Positions 46,128 to 53,951 of a DNA stretch of 64,000 nucleotides are shown here, in pieces. The stretch comes from JBFWUW01 sp050247075 (lineage in GTDB: Bacteria; Planctomycetota; Planctomycetia; Pirellulales; JBFWUW01), in the NCBI GenBank assembly GCA_050247075.1, contig JBFWUW010000025.1:23731-87730 (forward strand). The letters are read 5' to 3'. The position numbers were made by a program, and so were the translations under genes. Below the pieces are notes generated by a model. That model did not search any database. It was not told where the DNA came from and saw only the letters and a program-made list of their open reading frames with translations. Position 1 is the first letter of the stretch; each line of letters begins with the position of its first letter.

Positions 46128-47800
46128 AAAGCTTCGCGCGGGTCGTAGGAATTAAGGTCCACTTCGGGCCGGACGCCGTGAAACCATTTCCTCCACTGGG
46201 CCACGGCCTTTTCTCGCTGTTCCGGCGTCGGCTGCAAACCCAACCCAAACGACGTATATTTACGGCTAATCTGGCCCAGTCCGTCACTAGCAGCGCGGAC
46301 CACCTCGGGATCACCATCGTTGAGCAGATGAATCAGCAACGGCACCAAGTCCAGATTCCGGCTGCGGCGGATGCCAAGAATGGCATGGACGCGAACATCG
46401 CGACCGCCGTACATGGCCAACCGGGCCAGCGGACGGGCCTGTTCCAGCAGTTGTTGTCGCTCGCCCGAACGGGCCAGATCGGCTAGGTTCTCCCTGGCCT
46501 GAGCATGTTCTTCATGTTGCGAATCGAGCAGCGCTGGCATGGTATCGTTCAGCGAGCCATCCAGCGGTTTGACCACGACCAGCCCGTCCCGCACCCGCAC
46601 ATTATCCCCCTTAGGCAAGCCCCGGCCCCCTACGGCCAATCCAGCCTGATGGCGCAACAACCCAGCTTTCTCTAACGTTTTTTGGGTAGAACGCAACAGG
46701 AACAAGGTGGCAAAACAAGTATCGGGGACTTCGCCAGCCGTTCCCTTCCAAGAGCCGTTCTCGGCCTGGTTGTCGATCAACCAGCGGGCCCCTTCCGAGT
46801 ACCAATCGGGCGAGTCATCTTCACGCGGTTTGCGCCCGTCGCGTTCGTCAGCCTCTTTGAGTGACTCGTAGCGCTCGCGCGCGTAGAGGTAATAGAAGAT
46901 AAACGGAGCGTCGGGCTTTCCCAGAGGAACCTTCTTGTCGAACCATTTGTTGCCAGAGGCGATCGCCCGAGTAAAGTACTTCAACTCAATCTTGGTTTTA
47001 ATCCGATTCTTGATATCGTCCGGCGATTCGTAAGGCTCTAGCGCCGTGGGCAAGCCGTCGTCGGCCCGTTTTTTCAGTTTGCGAATCCCCAGCCGATCCT
47101 TGACCAGGTACAACGGGCCCATCGCCGCGGCGGTCATGTTGTTGCTAGCGCCCGGCTGCGTGATGCGTTCGCCGATCTCGTCGGAGGGATGTCCCTGGTA
47201 GGCGAACGAGCCGAGCGGATCTTGCGTTTTCAGCAGCCACTCGGCGATTTTCTCCCAGATCTCGACTGGTGTTTCCACCCCGGCGAATTCTTGCGCCTCC
47301 CATAATCCCAGCACGGCGTATTGGGTTTGCGAGGTATCGCACGTTTTTGCCAAATCGCCCGTGGGATAGCCCCACGCTCCATCAGCCTTCTGTCGAAGGT
47401 ACAGCGACTTAGCGATGGCCTCGACATCCTGGCGATACTTGGAGGGATCGACGGCCACCAGCAGCATCATGGTCAGGCCAGATGAGTAGATATCCCAATG
47501 GATCTGTTCTGGCGGGGCTTGCGCGGCGGCATGAATGGCGTCGACGGCTTCCTTGACTTTGGGGTGCGTCTTGTCGGCTCCGTTCTTGAGGAACGTCAGT
47601 CCGATCAAAGCCTTGCCGCCCAATGCACCGTGCGCGCCGGTCTCAAGATAGGTCATGGCCTTGGCAATGGCGGCTTTAACTTTGGGGTTGTTGGGTGCGA
47701 TGGCCCACGCAGGCCGCGGTGCCGAGTAATTCGCCAAGAGCAACAGACAAACGACGAGCGCCCCTTGACGTGCCAAACAGCGTTTCGTCAAAAGAAACAT
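46124..47800 (-). CDS. Secreted prenyltransferase-like toroid with HEAT-like C-terminus
   Basis: The 558-residue protein has a signal peptide (about 1-33, ending PRPAWA). Prenyltransferase/squalene-oxidase type repeats follow (GGKALIGLTFL, WGYPTGDLAKTCDTSQTQYAV and NGSWKGTAGEVPDTCFATLFL). The C-terminus (about 440-530, LVPLLIHLLNDGDPEVVRAASDGL) resembles HEAT repeats. No DxDD cyclase motif is visible, so it is probably a protein-binding scaffold. The ATG at 47800 has a GGAGG site. It is the head of the tight operon that runs to 36635. Confidence 0.85.
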   Translation of the reverse strand: MFLLTKRCLARQGALVVCLLLLANYSAPRPAWAIAPNNPKVKAAIAKAMTYLETGAHGALGGKALIGLTFLKNGADKTHPKVKEAVDAIHAAAQAPPEQIHWDIYSSGLTMMLLVAVDPSKYRQDVEAIAKSLYLRQKADGAWGYPTGDLAKTCDTSQTQYAVLGLWEAQEFAGVETPVEIWEKIAEWLLKTQDPLGSFAYQGHPSDEIGERITQPGASNNMTAAAMGPLYLVKDRLGIRKLKKRADDGLPTALEPYESPDDIKNRIKTKIELKYFTRAIASGNKWFDKKVPLGKPDAPFIFYYLYARERYESLKEADERDGRKPREDDSPDWYSEGARWLIDNQAENGSWKGTAGEVPDTCFATLFLLRSTQKTLEKAGLLRHQAGLAVGGRGLPKGDNVRVRDGLVVVKPLDGSLNDTMPALLDSQHEEHAQARENLADLARSGERQQLLEQARPLARLAMYGGRDVRVHAILGIRRSRNLDLVPLLIHLLNDGDPEVVRAASDGLGQISRKYTSFGLGLQPTPEQREKAVAQWRKWFHGVRPEVDLNSYDPREAL

Positions 47801-48012
47801 TATGTCCGCCTCCGAGGTCCGGTTCGTCAGTGCAAAGTGGACCAAACGCATCAACCGTGCGAGTGCACAGGGAATGGAAGCCGCCTCAACCAACAGAAGG
47901 AAACTTGGTTTCAGCTGCTGCGATTGAAAGTAGTGCCGCTAGCGGCGAAAGTCAAGAAATACTCGCAAATCAACGGGTTATGCCGCTACGCGATGCATCC
48001 CCCAACTGGGGA

Positions 48013-49938
48013 CTACCACACCGACGCTAACGAGCGGCGGTCCTCCACGAATAGCCGCGCGTTGGAATCAAGGTCACCCAGTGTTTCAAATACCACCAAA
48101 ATTTGCTTGGGCTGCTTATCGACGCGCTCTTGGTAGCAGTTAAAGCCCACCGTGCGCCCGGTCGAGTCCACCAAACGCAGATCCTTGCCGTCGACGGCCA
48201 CGTCGCCCCGCAAGTATTCCAAGGTCACATGCAAATAACTGCAGCCAGGGTGGCTGAGCATTTGAGGTGGCCGCTTATTCTTGCGGTCGATGGCCCGTTG
48301 CCTTTCAAACGTGTGAGAAAGAATTTGCGCCTGATCCACCCGCCAACGCTCAATCGAACTGCCGGGTTCATCGGTTGAGCTTTCGTCGTCGTCATTCCGC
48401 GATGCATTCGTCAGCACCGGCGGCTCTGTACCGCGGCGAAAATAATCTCCACCCGCATCGACCTTGAAAAATTTAAAGTCGATCTCCAGCCGATCATGAT
48501 CGGTGAACCGCACGGTGATTTCAGAACCCGGATCGCGAACCGATTTTGGCTCCGTACCAGTTGCCGCCGGGCCGGGCGTAACCTCGCTAGTCTTGGCTTT
48601 GGCGTCCGATGGGAGCAAGCTGACTTTGAGCGTCAACTCTTCCTGGTCCGTGTTTTCGGCCTCCACGCGCCAGGTTCCCGCCATGTGCATCGAAGCACCC
48701 GCTTTGCCCATTAACAGTCCGATCGTGCCATCGGGAAGGAACGAGATCATCGAACTCTTGTAGCGGCTGGGGCGGGTCAGATCCCAAATACCGACGATCC
48801 GCTCCCCGGGCGGCGGCAAGGGTTGATTGGCGGAATCGTTGGGCTTGCCAGGCGTTGCCGTTTCAGATGGCTTATTCGTTGGCTTTACAGGCTCGCCTGG
48901 CACCGCCGGGGCGAGCATACCAGCCGCTACGATGTTTGCCCCGCGACGGGTGTAACTTCGCTTGTCCGATGACGTGGGCAGGGTCCACTCGCAGTGGTCG
49001 TTTGTAACGAGACGAACTTTGGCGGTGGCCTTTTCGCCGAATGCGGGGTGTTCCAGGGACAATACATACTCGATGGCAGTGTCGGAGGTCACGCTCCAAC
49101 GGCCTGGCTCGGGCGACGACATGCCATTGAAGCGGACTACGGACCGCCACAGCGTACCATCCGCCCGCAGTTCGAGAACTTCGTCGAGCTGGCCAGCTCG
49201 CAGCCGTTCCCAAATGCCGATAAGAGGGTAGCCCGCATCGTCCGGCCCCAATGGGACCGCGGTCGAGACTGGACCGCTGGCGGGATTCGCGGGAAGGCCG
49301 GCACCGGAGGACGGATCGCCGCCGGTAGTATTTCCAGTGCTTGTTGGGCCGTCGCCGTTTGTTCCGTTGTCCACCTGCGGGTTGGCTGCGGGATTGCTGT
49401 CGTTCGCCGCCACCGGAAGTGTGCCGTCCGCCGGCGGTGATCGATCGCGCGACCGCCACAAACTAACGGCCACCAGCAACACCATCACGATCAGCCCCAC
49501 CGCGCCGCCCAAAATGCCCAGCCGCCACATCATCCGCGGAGTAAGCAATTGGCCTCGACGAGGCTGCTCGGCCCAAAAGGCGGGTGCTTGTTCGAGCGCC
49601 AAAGAGTTTACGTTCGCCAACGTTTCCAGGGCCGAGTCACCTAGCGGCGCCAGCATGGATACCGGCGGGTTTGAATGCGCCACTGGAGCCGATTTGGGCT
49701 TTTGTTTGGCCGGAAGTGGTCTCTTGGCGGGGGCGGGTTTATTCGCCGTTGCAGGCGACGGATCGGACGCAAACCCGATTTCCTCGTCAACCGCGGTTTC
49801 ATGCGGCAGCGGCGGCGCTGCCAGGGCGGGAACTTGCGCACCGCCGCCGCAACGAGGGCATCGCACCCGAGATCCCGGCAGATACCCGTCCCATTTCAGG
49901 GGGCGACCGCATTTATCACAGACAAGTTGTAACGCCAT
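48013..49938 (-). CDS. Zinc-ribbon single-TM protein of unknown function
   Basis: The 641-residue protein has an N-terminal zinc ribbon (Cys 7, 10, 27 and 30: CDKC and CPRC), a Pro/Ala-rich stretch and a membrane helix (about 151-173). A low-complexity Asn/Gly/Thr linker precedes beta-rich repeats at about 230-330 and 390-520 that share a GIW-ER/DL-R layout (PLIGIWERLRAGQLDEV and RIVGIWDLTRPSRYKS). The duplicated beta module looks lipocalin-like, but that is a guess. The gene is 212 bp upstream of the toroid, so it may be the first member of that cluster or separately transcribed. Confidence 0.75.
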   Translation of the reverse strand: MALQLVCDKCGRPLKWDGYLPGSRVRCPRCGGGAQVPALAAPPLPHETAVDEEIGFASDPSPATANKPAPAKRPLPAKQKPKSAPVAHSNPPVSMLAPLGDSALETLANVNSLALEQAPAFWAEQPRRGQLLTPRMMWRLGILGGAVGLIVMVLLVAVSLWRSRDRSPPADGTLPVAANDSNPAANPQVDNGTNGDGPTSTGNTTGGDPSSGAGLPANPASGPVSTAVPLGPDDAGYPLIGIWERLRAGQLDEVLELRADGTLWRSVVRFNGMSSPEPGRWSVTSDTAIEYVLSLEHPAFGEKATAKVRLVTNDHCEWTLPTSSDKRSYTRRGANIVAAGMLAPAVPGEPVKPTNKPSETATPGKPNDSANQPLPPPGERIVGIWDLTRPSRYKSSMISFLPDGTIGLLMGKAGASMHMAGTWRVEAENTDQEELTLKVSLLPSDAKAKTSEVTPGPAATGTEPKSVRDPGSEITVRFTDHDRLEIDFKFFKVDAGGDYFRRGTEPPVLTNASRNDDDESSTDEPGSSIERWRVDQAQILSHTFERQRAIDRKNKRPPQMLSHPGCSYLHVTLEYLRGDVAVDGKDLRLVDSTGRTVGFNCYQERVDKQPKQILVVFETLGDLDSNARLFVEDRRSLASVW

Positions 49939-50454
49939 ACCACGATTTCCACGCGTGAGTACTGGACTGGCACCGACGCACGGGATGACCCCAGAAGTGC
50001 AATAGCTCAGTATACCGTGCCGAGTCGGCTATGCCGAAGGGATTGACCGAATTTGTCTTAAGAACTCTCGCTGTATTACATCAGCGTCCTTCCCTGGGAG
50101 TGCAATCGTGTTCGACACGCCTTATCCTGGTCAGCGACCTGTCGACAAAATTGAGCGACAGCAGCAAGGGATGATGGTCGTCGAAGAATTTTCGGTCGGT
50201 AGCCCGGTCGCGATTGGTACCAACGGAATGCATCTGGCTTCACAGATGACGCAGTGGCCAAACCAAACGCACGAACCGCAGCCGCCGACTGACTTCGTCC
50301 ACATGCCTCTAATTTGCGACGGCACGTATGGCATCCCGGCAGCCCTTCGAAAGTATCAATCCAATGGCGCAACTTCCGTGCGCAACACTATTGCGAGTGC
50401 CGCGAGAGAGGCAAGATTGGCCAGCGGCCAAATTTTTGCTGAGCGCAAAAAAAG

Positions 50455-50542
50455 GGGGCCTCTAACGTGCCATTTCCACCATGGCATTTACAGGGTGGCC
50501 AGGGGCAATTTAACCACCCTGCGAAATTACGTCAGAGGCCCC
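50455..50542. other. Cloverleaf-like inverted-repeat structure
   Basis: An outer 13-bp stem with one mismatch pairs GGGGCCTCTAACG (50455-50467) with 50530-50542. Inside are a 6-bp hairpin TGCCAT/ATGGCA (50468-50486) and an 8-bp hairpin CAGGGTGG/CCACCCTG (50491-50521). The arms form a three-way junction. It could be a structured RNA, a mobile-element end or a miniature element. Confidence 0.6.
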
Positions 50543-50580
50543 ACGGGCCAGTCGGCAAAAAATCAGCACAATGTTTGATC

Positions 50581-50658
50581 GGAGTAGGACGCCGTGTCAG
50601 GAATTAACATCCGCGGAAGATGACCAAGCAATACCAGGGCAACACGGCGTCCTACTCC
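50581..50658. repeat. Perfect 17-bp inverted repeat
   Basis: GGAGTAGGACGCCGTGT at 50581-50597 is exactly complementary to 50642-50658, with 44 nt between. It is too widely spaced for an ordinary terminator and lacks a T-tract. Possible terminal repeats of a small decayed element. Confidence 0.8.
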
Positions 50659-51177
50659 AGTCGAACACCAGTACATTGATTCCATTAGTTCGCAACAAGC
50701 GTGCCCGCGATCCGGCATTTGCCAGCGTGTTGTCCAGGAATCCTTAAAGTTCTACTGCAAAAGCACTTGCAAACCAGCCTTCGCAATCCCGTTTTGAGAC
50801 TGCCACACCAACACCCCACAATAAGGTGTTGTTGTACCGCATTTGTTTTTCTCATTGCGGCACGATGAAACAGTTCCGCGACGAAAGGTGCTATGTCCAA
50901 CCAAAAAGCAGCACCGTCTCAATTTGAGAGTGATTTGCCAAAAACACAACTAATCCTGGCAACTTTAGCTAGCGTTTCCACGTAGAACGCAATGTGGTGC
51001 CGCGGAAAGCGAGGAGAATGCCTTGTCCAGGTGCGAGATCCGTGCGCTTTACTTATCAGCGATTCACAGCGGGAGTATAGTGACGCTAGCGCGGCGGAAC
51101 GCTCCTCGCGACCATCGGCGCCTTCCGTCGGAATTACTTGCCCACTCTCCCTGTTGATCATTCCACCCGCCTGTCGC

Positions 51178-52017
51178 ATGTTTGAAGTCAATAACCCGGC
51201 CACAATTGGATCTATCCGCTGCGGGCGAGGGCAACCACTACTGGTCATCGCTGGACCGTGCGTGTTGGAAGATCATGCCACGGCTTTGGAAATTGCCCGT
51301 CGATTACGGGCTGAGACAGCCGAATTGCCGGTATCGTTGGTGTTCAAAGCCTCGTTCGACAAGGCCAATCGGACTAGCCTGCAATCGTATCGCGGGCCGG
51401 GCATCGACCGCGGACTCGAAATGCTGCAGGCGATCCAGGAACAAACCGGCCTGCCTGTCACCACCGATATTCATGAGGGCAGCCAGGCCGCCGCGGTAGG
51501 CCGGGTTTGCGATCTGCTGCAAATTCCCGCCTTTTTGGCCAGACAGACCGATTTGCTGGTGGCCGCCGCGGCAACAGGCCGCGCGGTCCATGTTAAGAAG
51601 GGGCAGTTCTTGGCCCCGTGGGACATGCAGCATGTGGTCGGCAAATTGGCGGCGGCGGGATGCCGCAATGTCTTGCTAGGAGAACGCGGGACGTTCTTTG
51701 GCTACGGCCGATTGGTGAACGACATGCGGGCCATTCCGCAAATGCAATCGCTGGGCGTACCAGTGGTTTTCGATGCCACGCACAGCGTTCAAGAACCGGG
51801 AGGGTTAGGGGGCTCGACCGGCGGCAATCGAGCCATGGTCGAGCCTTTGGCGCGTGGGGCGGTGGCGATTGGCACGGACGCCTTGTTCATGGAGACGCAC
51901 CCCGATCCCGACCGGTCGCCCAGCGACGGCGCAAACATGGTGCCGTTGGACGAATTTGGACCATTACTGCGGCGTCTGTTGGCGATCCGCGCAACCGTGG
52001 AGTCTTTGCGTGCTTAA
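51178..52017 (+). CDS. kdsA: 3-deoxy-8-phosphooctulonate (Kdo-8-P) synthase
   Basis: The 279-residue enzyme condenses phosphoenolpyruvate with arabinose 5-phosphate to make Kdo-8-phosphate for the inner core of lipopolysaccharide. It has the KdsA landmarks LLVIAGPCVLED, VFKASFDKANRTS, TTDIHEGSQA, PAFLARQTDLL, VKKGQFLAPWDM, GERGTFFGYGRLVNDMR and FDATHSVQEPGG, then NRAMVEPLARGAVAIG and HPDPDRSPSDGANM. Length matches the family. The ATG at 51178 was chosen for homologous length; the frame extends upstream to 50992 without family similarity. The next gene begins inside its last codons, so the two are coupled. Confidence 0.95.
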   Translation: MFEVNNPATIGSIRCGRGQPLLVIAGPCVLEDHATALEIARRLRAETAELPVSLVFKASFDKANRTSLQSYRGPGIDRGLEMLQAIQEQTGLPVTTDIHEGSQAAAVGRVCDLLQIPAFLARQTDLLVAAAATGRAVHVKKGQFLAPWDMQHVVGKLAAAGCRNVLLGERGTFFGYGRLVNDMRAIPQMQSLGVPVVFDATHSVQEPGGLGGSTGGNRAMVEPLARGAVAIGTDALFMETHPDPDRSPSDGANMVPLDEFGPLLRRLLAIRATVESLRA

Positions 52018-53764
52018 TACCGCCGGTTCAACATCCCAAGAGCCCGATCCCCAAGCGTGGTACAGCCGGCCTTGGTTTTGGATGGCCTTGACGGGCTTGG
52101 TTGCCTGCTGGCTGCTGGCCACCAGTTGCCGCTCCCAATCGCGGCATCGCGTGCAGCGCAACGATGTGCTGCGGGCCGCCAATGTTGAGGAAGGCTTCGA
52201 TTCGGCCATACTGCAACTCAACGATATCGAAAACAACACCTCGCCCGTGGCGCTCCAACAGATCGTGGAACGCGTCAATCAATGGCTGCAACTAAATATC
52301 CCCAGCGGAGCCTGGCAGCCAGACCCCTTGCTGGCCGATCTTCCCGAATCATTGCATTCCTGCGGCGCGGTGAAGGTGATGGATGCCAAGACAATGCAGC
52401 CGGACTTGGACAAGTTCTTCTTCCATGAAATCATTTTGCTGAAGCATGTCGCCAACGTCTCTCGTGGCGAGGAAAATGACCCGCTACGGATTGCCCTGGG
52501 GCTATTTGAATGGACTGCCCGCGGCATTCAGGCCGATCGCGCGATACCCGAGGTCCGCATTCGCCGTCCGTTGGATGCCTTGTTGCTAGGGCACGCTGAT
52601 GCGGATATCCGGGCCTGGGTGTTCATGCTGCTGGCTCGCCAGCAAGGGTTAAACGTCGTGCAGTTAGCGCTGGGCGATCCGGCCGAGCCGGAAACACTGC
52701 GTCCCTGGGCTCAAGCGCTGCTGTACAATGGCCAACTCTATCTGTTCGATATGCGGATTGGCCTGCCCATCGAAGGGCCCGAAGGCCGGCCTTTGGCGAC
52801 ACTGACCGAAGTAGCGGCAGACGACTCTTTGCTGCGCCGCTACGATATCGACGAAGAACTGCCCTACCCGGTGAGCGCGGCTGACCTGCAAACCGTTACG
52901 GCCTGGATGGAGGGCTCACCCGGTTACCTTTCAAGGAGGATGCAGATTATTGAATCGCGTCTGGCGGGCGATCAGAAGATGATTCTCACGGTGGCCCCCA
53001 CGGCCCTGGCGCAGCAACTATTGTCTTGCCCGCAAATTGTAGCCGCCAGCTTGTGGCCCGTCCCCTACGAAACGACAACCGTGGCCTTTCGACAGCTTAG
53101 GCCGGAAGAGACCAAGGGTATTGAGGCATTTCGCGAATTGGGGAAAGAATACGACCTGTTCAATGAGGAACCGGCTTTGGCCAAGGGGCGTGCCCTGCAG
53201 CTTAAGGGCGTCTTCGCCACTTTGGACGATACCAGGTACGAACCGAGCGCAAGCAGGTTGTTCCAGGCCGCTCGGTACGAGGGCCTGAACCTTCGCGCCT
53301 TGGCCGAACAACGAACTTTTGTCGATGTCGAACAGTTGAAAAAATCGGGCAAGCAGGCTGGCCAGCACTTCAACCCCAACCACATGCGCGACGAGCATCA
53401 AGATCGGCTGGCGCGAGTGCGCGAGTATGCCAGCTATTGGCTGGGACTGGTGGCCCTGCAGCGCGGCCAGCAAGACGCCGCCGAGGATTACCTATTAATT
53501 AGGACCATGCGGGCCTACCCCGACGGCCAATGGTTTGAGGGGGCACGCTACAATCTGGCTCGACTATACGCCGAGCAAGGCAAAGAAAAGCAAGCTATTG
53601 CGCTCTTCGAACGCGACACTTCCGCCCAGCGGCATGGCAGCTTATTGCGAGCCAAATGGCTTAAGGACGCGGCCTCTGCGGTCAATCCAGATACTCCGAA
53701 CGCCCCCCCGCCCGCTGGGCCAAAAGAAGATGACGGCGAACAGGCGGAAGCACCTTCCACTTGA
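52010..53764 (+). CDS. Single-TM transglutaminase-like/TPR protein
   Basis: The 584-residue protein starts at a GTG inside the kdsA stop region (GTGCTTAA, 8-nt overlap). A membrane helix or signal anchor with a Cys (about 22-42, WLLATSCRSQ) leads to an extracytoplasmic domain. The stretch RRPLDALLLGHADADIRAWVFMLLARQQGLNV resembles a transglutaminase core, but the catalytic cysteine is not seen, so activity is doubtful. The C-terminal part (about 430-540) is helical with TPR-like pairs (VALQRGQQDAAEDYLLI and ARLYAEQGKEKQAIALFERD). An ATG at 52082 is a later alternative start. It could be an envelope-assembly protein linked to Kdo or LPS, which is only context. Confidence 0.7.
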   Translation: MLNTAGSTSQEPDPQAWYSRPWFWMALTGLVACWLLATSCRSQSRHRVQRNDVLRAANVEEGFDSAILQLNDIENNTSPVALQQIVERVNQWLQLNIPSGAWQPDPLLADLPESLHSCGAVKVMDAKTMQPDLDKFFFHEIILLKHVANVSRGEENDPLRIALGLFEWTARGIQADRAIPEVRIRRPLDALLLGHADADIRAWVFMLLARQQGLNVVQLALGDPAEPETLRPWAQALLYNGQLYLFDMRIGLPIEGPEGRPLATLTEVAADDSLLRRYDIDEELPYPVSAADLQTVTAWMEGSPGYLSRRMQIIESRLAGDQKMILTVAPTALAQQLLSCPQIVAASLWPVPYETTTVAFRQLRPEETKGIEAFRELGKEYDLFNEEPALAKGRALQLKGVFATLDDTRYEPSASRLFQAARYEGLNLRALAEQRTFVDVEQLKKSGKQAGQHFNPNHMRDEHQDRLARVREYASYWLGLVALQRGQQDAAEDYLLIRTMRAYPDGQWFEGARYNLARLYAEQGKEKQAIALFERDTSAQRHGSLLRAKWLKDAASAVNPDTPNAPPPAGPKEDDGEQAEAPST

Positions 53765-53951
53765 TTTGGCGGAAGCCAGGCTGCCAATGCTGTATAAATT
53801 GGCTAAATTGGCAGACAATAGGATGGCATGATCGCCCGTGCCTGTTTCAAAGTTGGCTTTCTCGCGCTGGGGGTAAGGGGCGCGCGGCGGAAAGTGCTTC
53901 GACGGCTACCGTTTTGCCAGCCCTGCTTGGCGTATTACAGGATTTGCCTGC

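Larger units (their letters stand above)
49939..51177. other. 1.2-kb region without a convincing gene
   Basis: Several short frames occur, including 156 codons from 50108, but none has a recognisable family or reliable ribosome-binding site. The base composition looks less GC-rich than the flanks. It holds a cloverleaf-like structure (50455-50542), a perfect 17-bp inverted repeat (50581-50658), and a 7-bp hairpin CAACACC/GGTGTTG at 50809-50831. A kdsA promoter should lie toward the right end. Confidence 0.6.

Noticed and set aside
50108..50578. 156-codon frame upstream of kdsA
   Set aside because: No domain and no ribosome-binding site, and its end runs through the cloverleaf-like inverted repeats. 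It is most likely chance.
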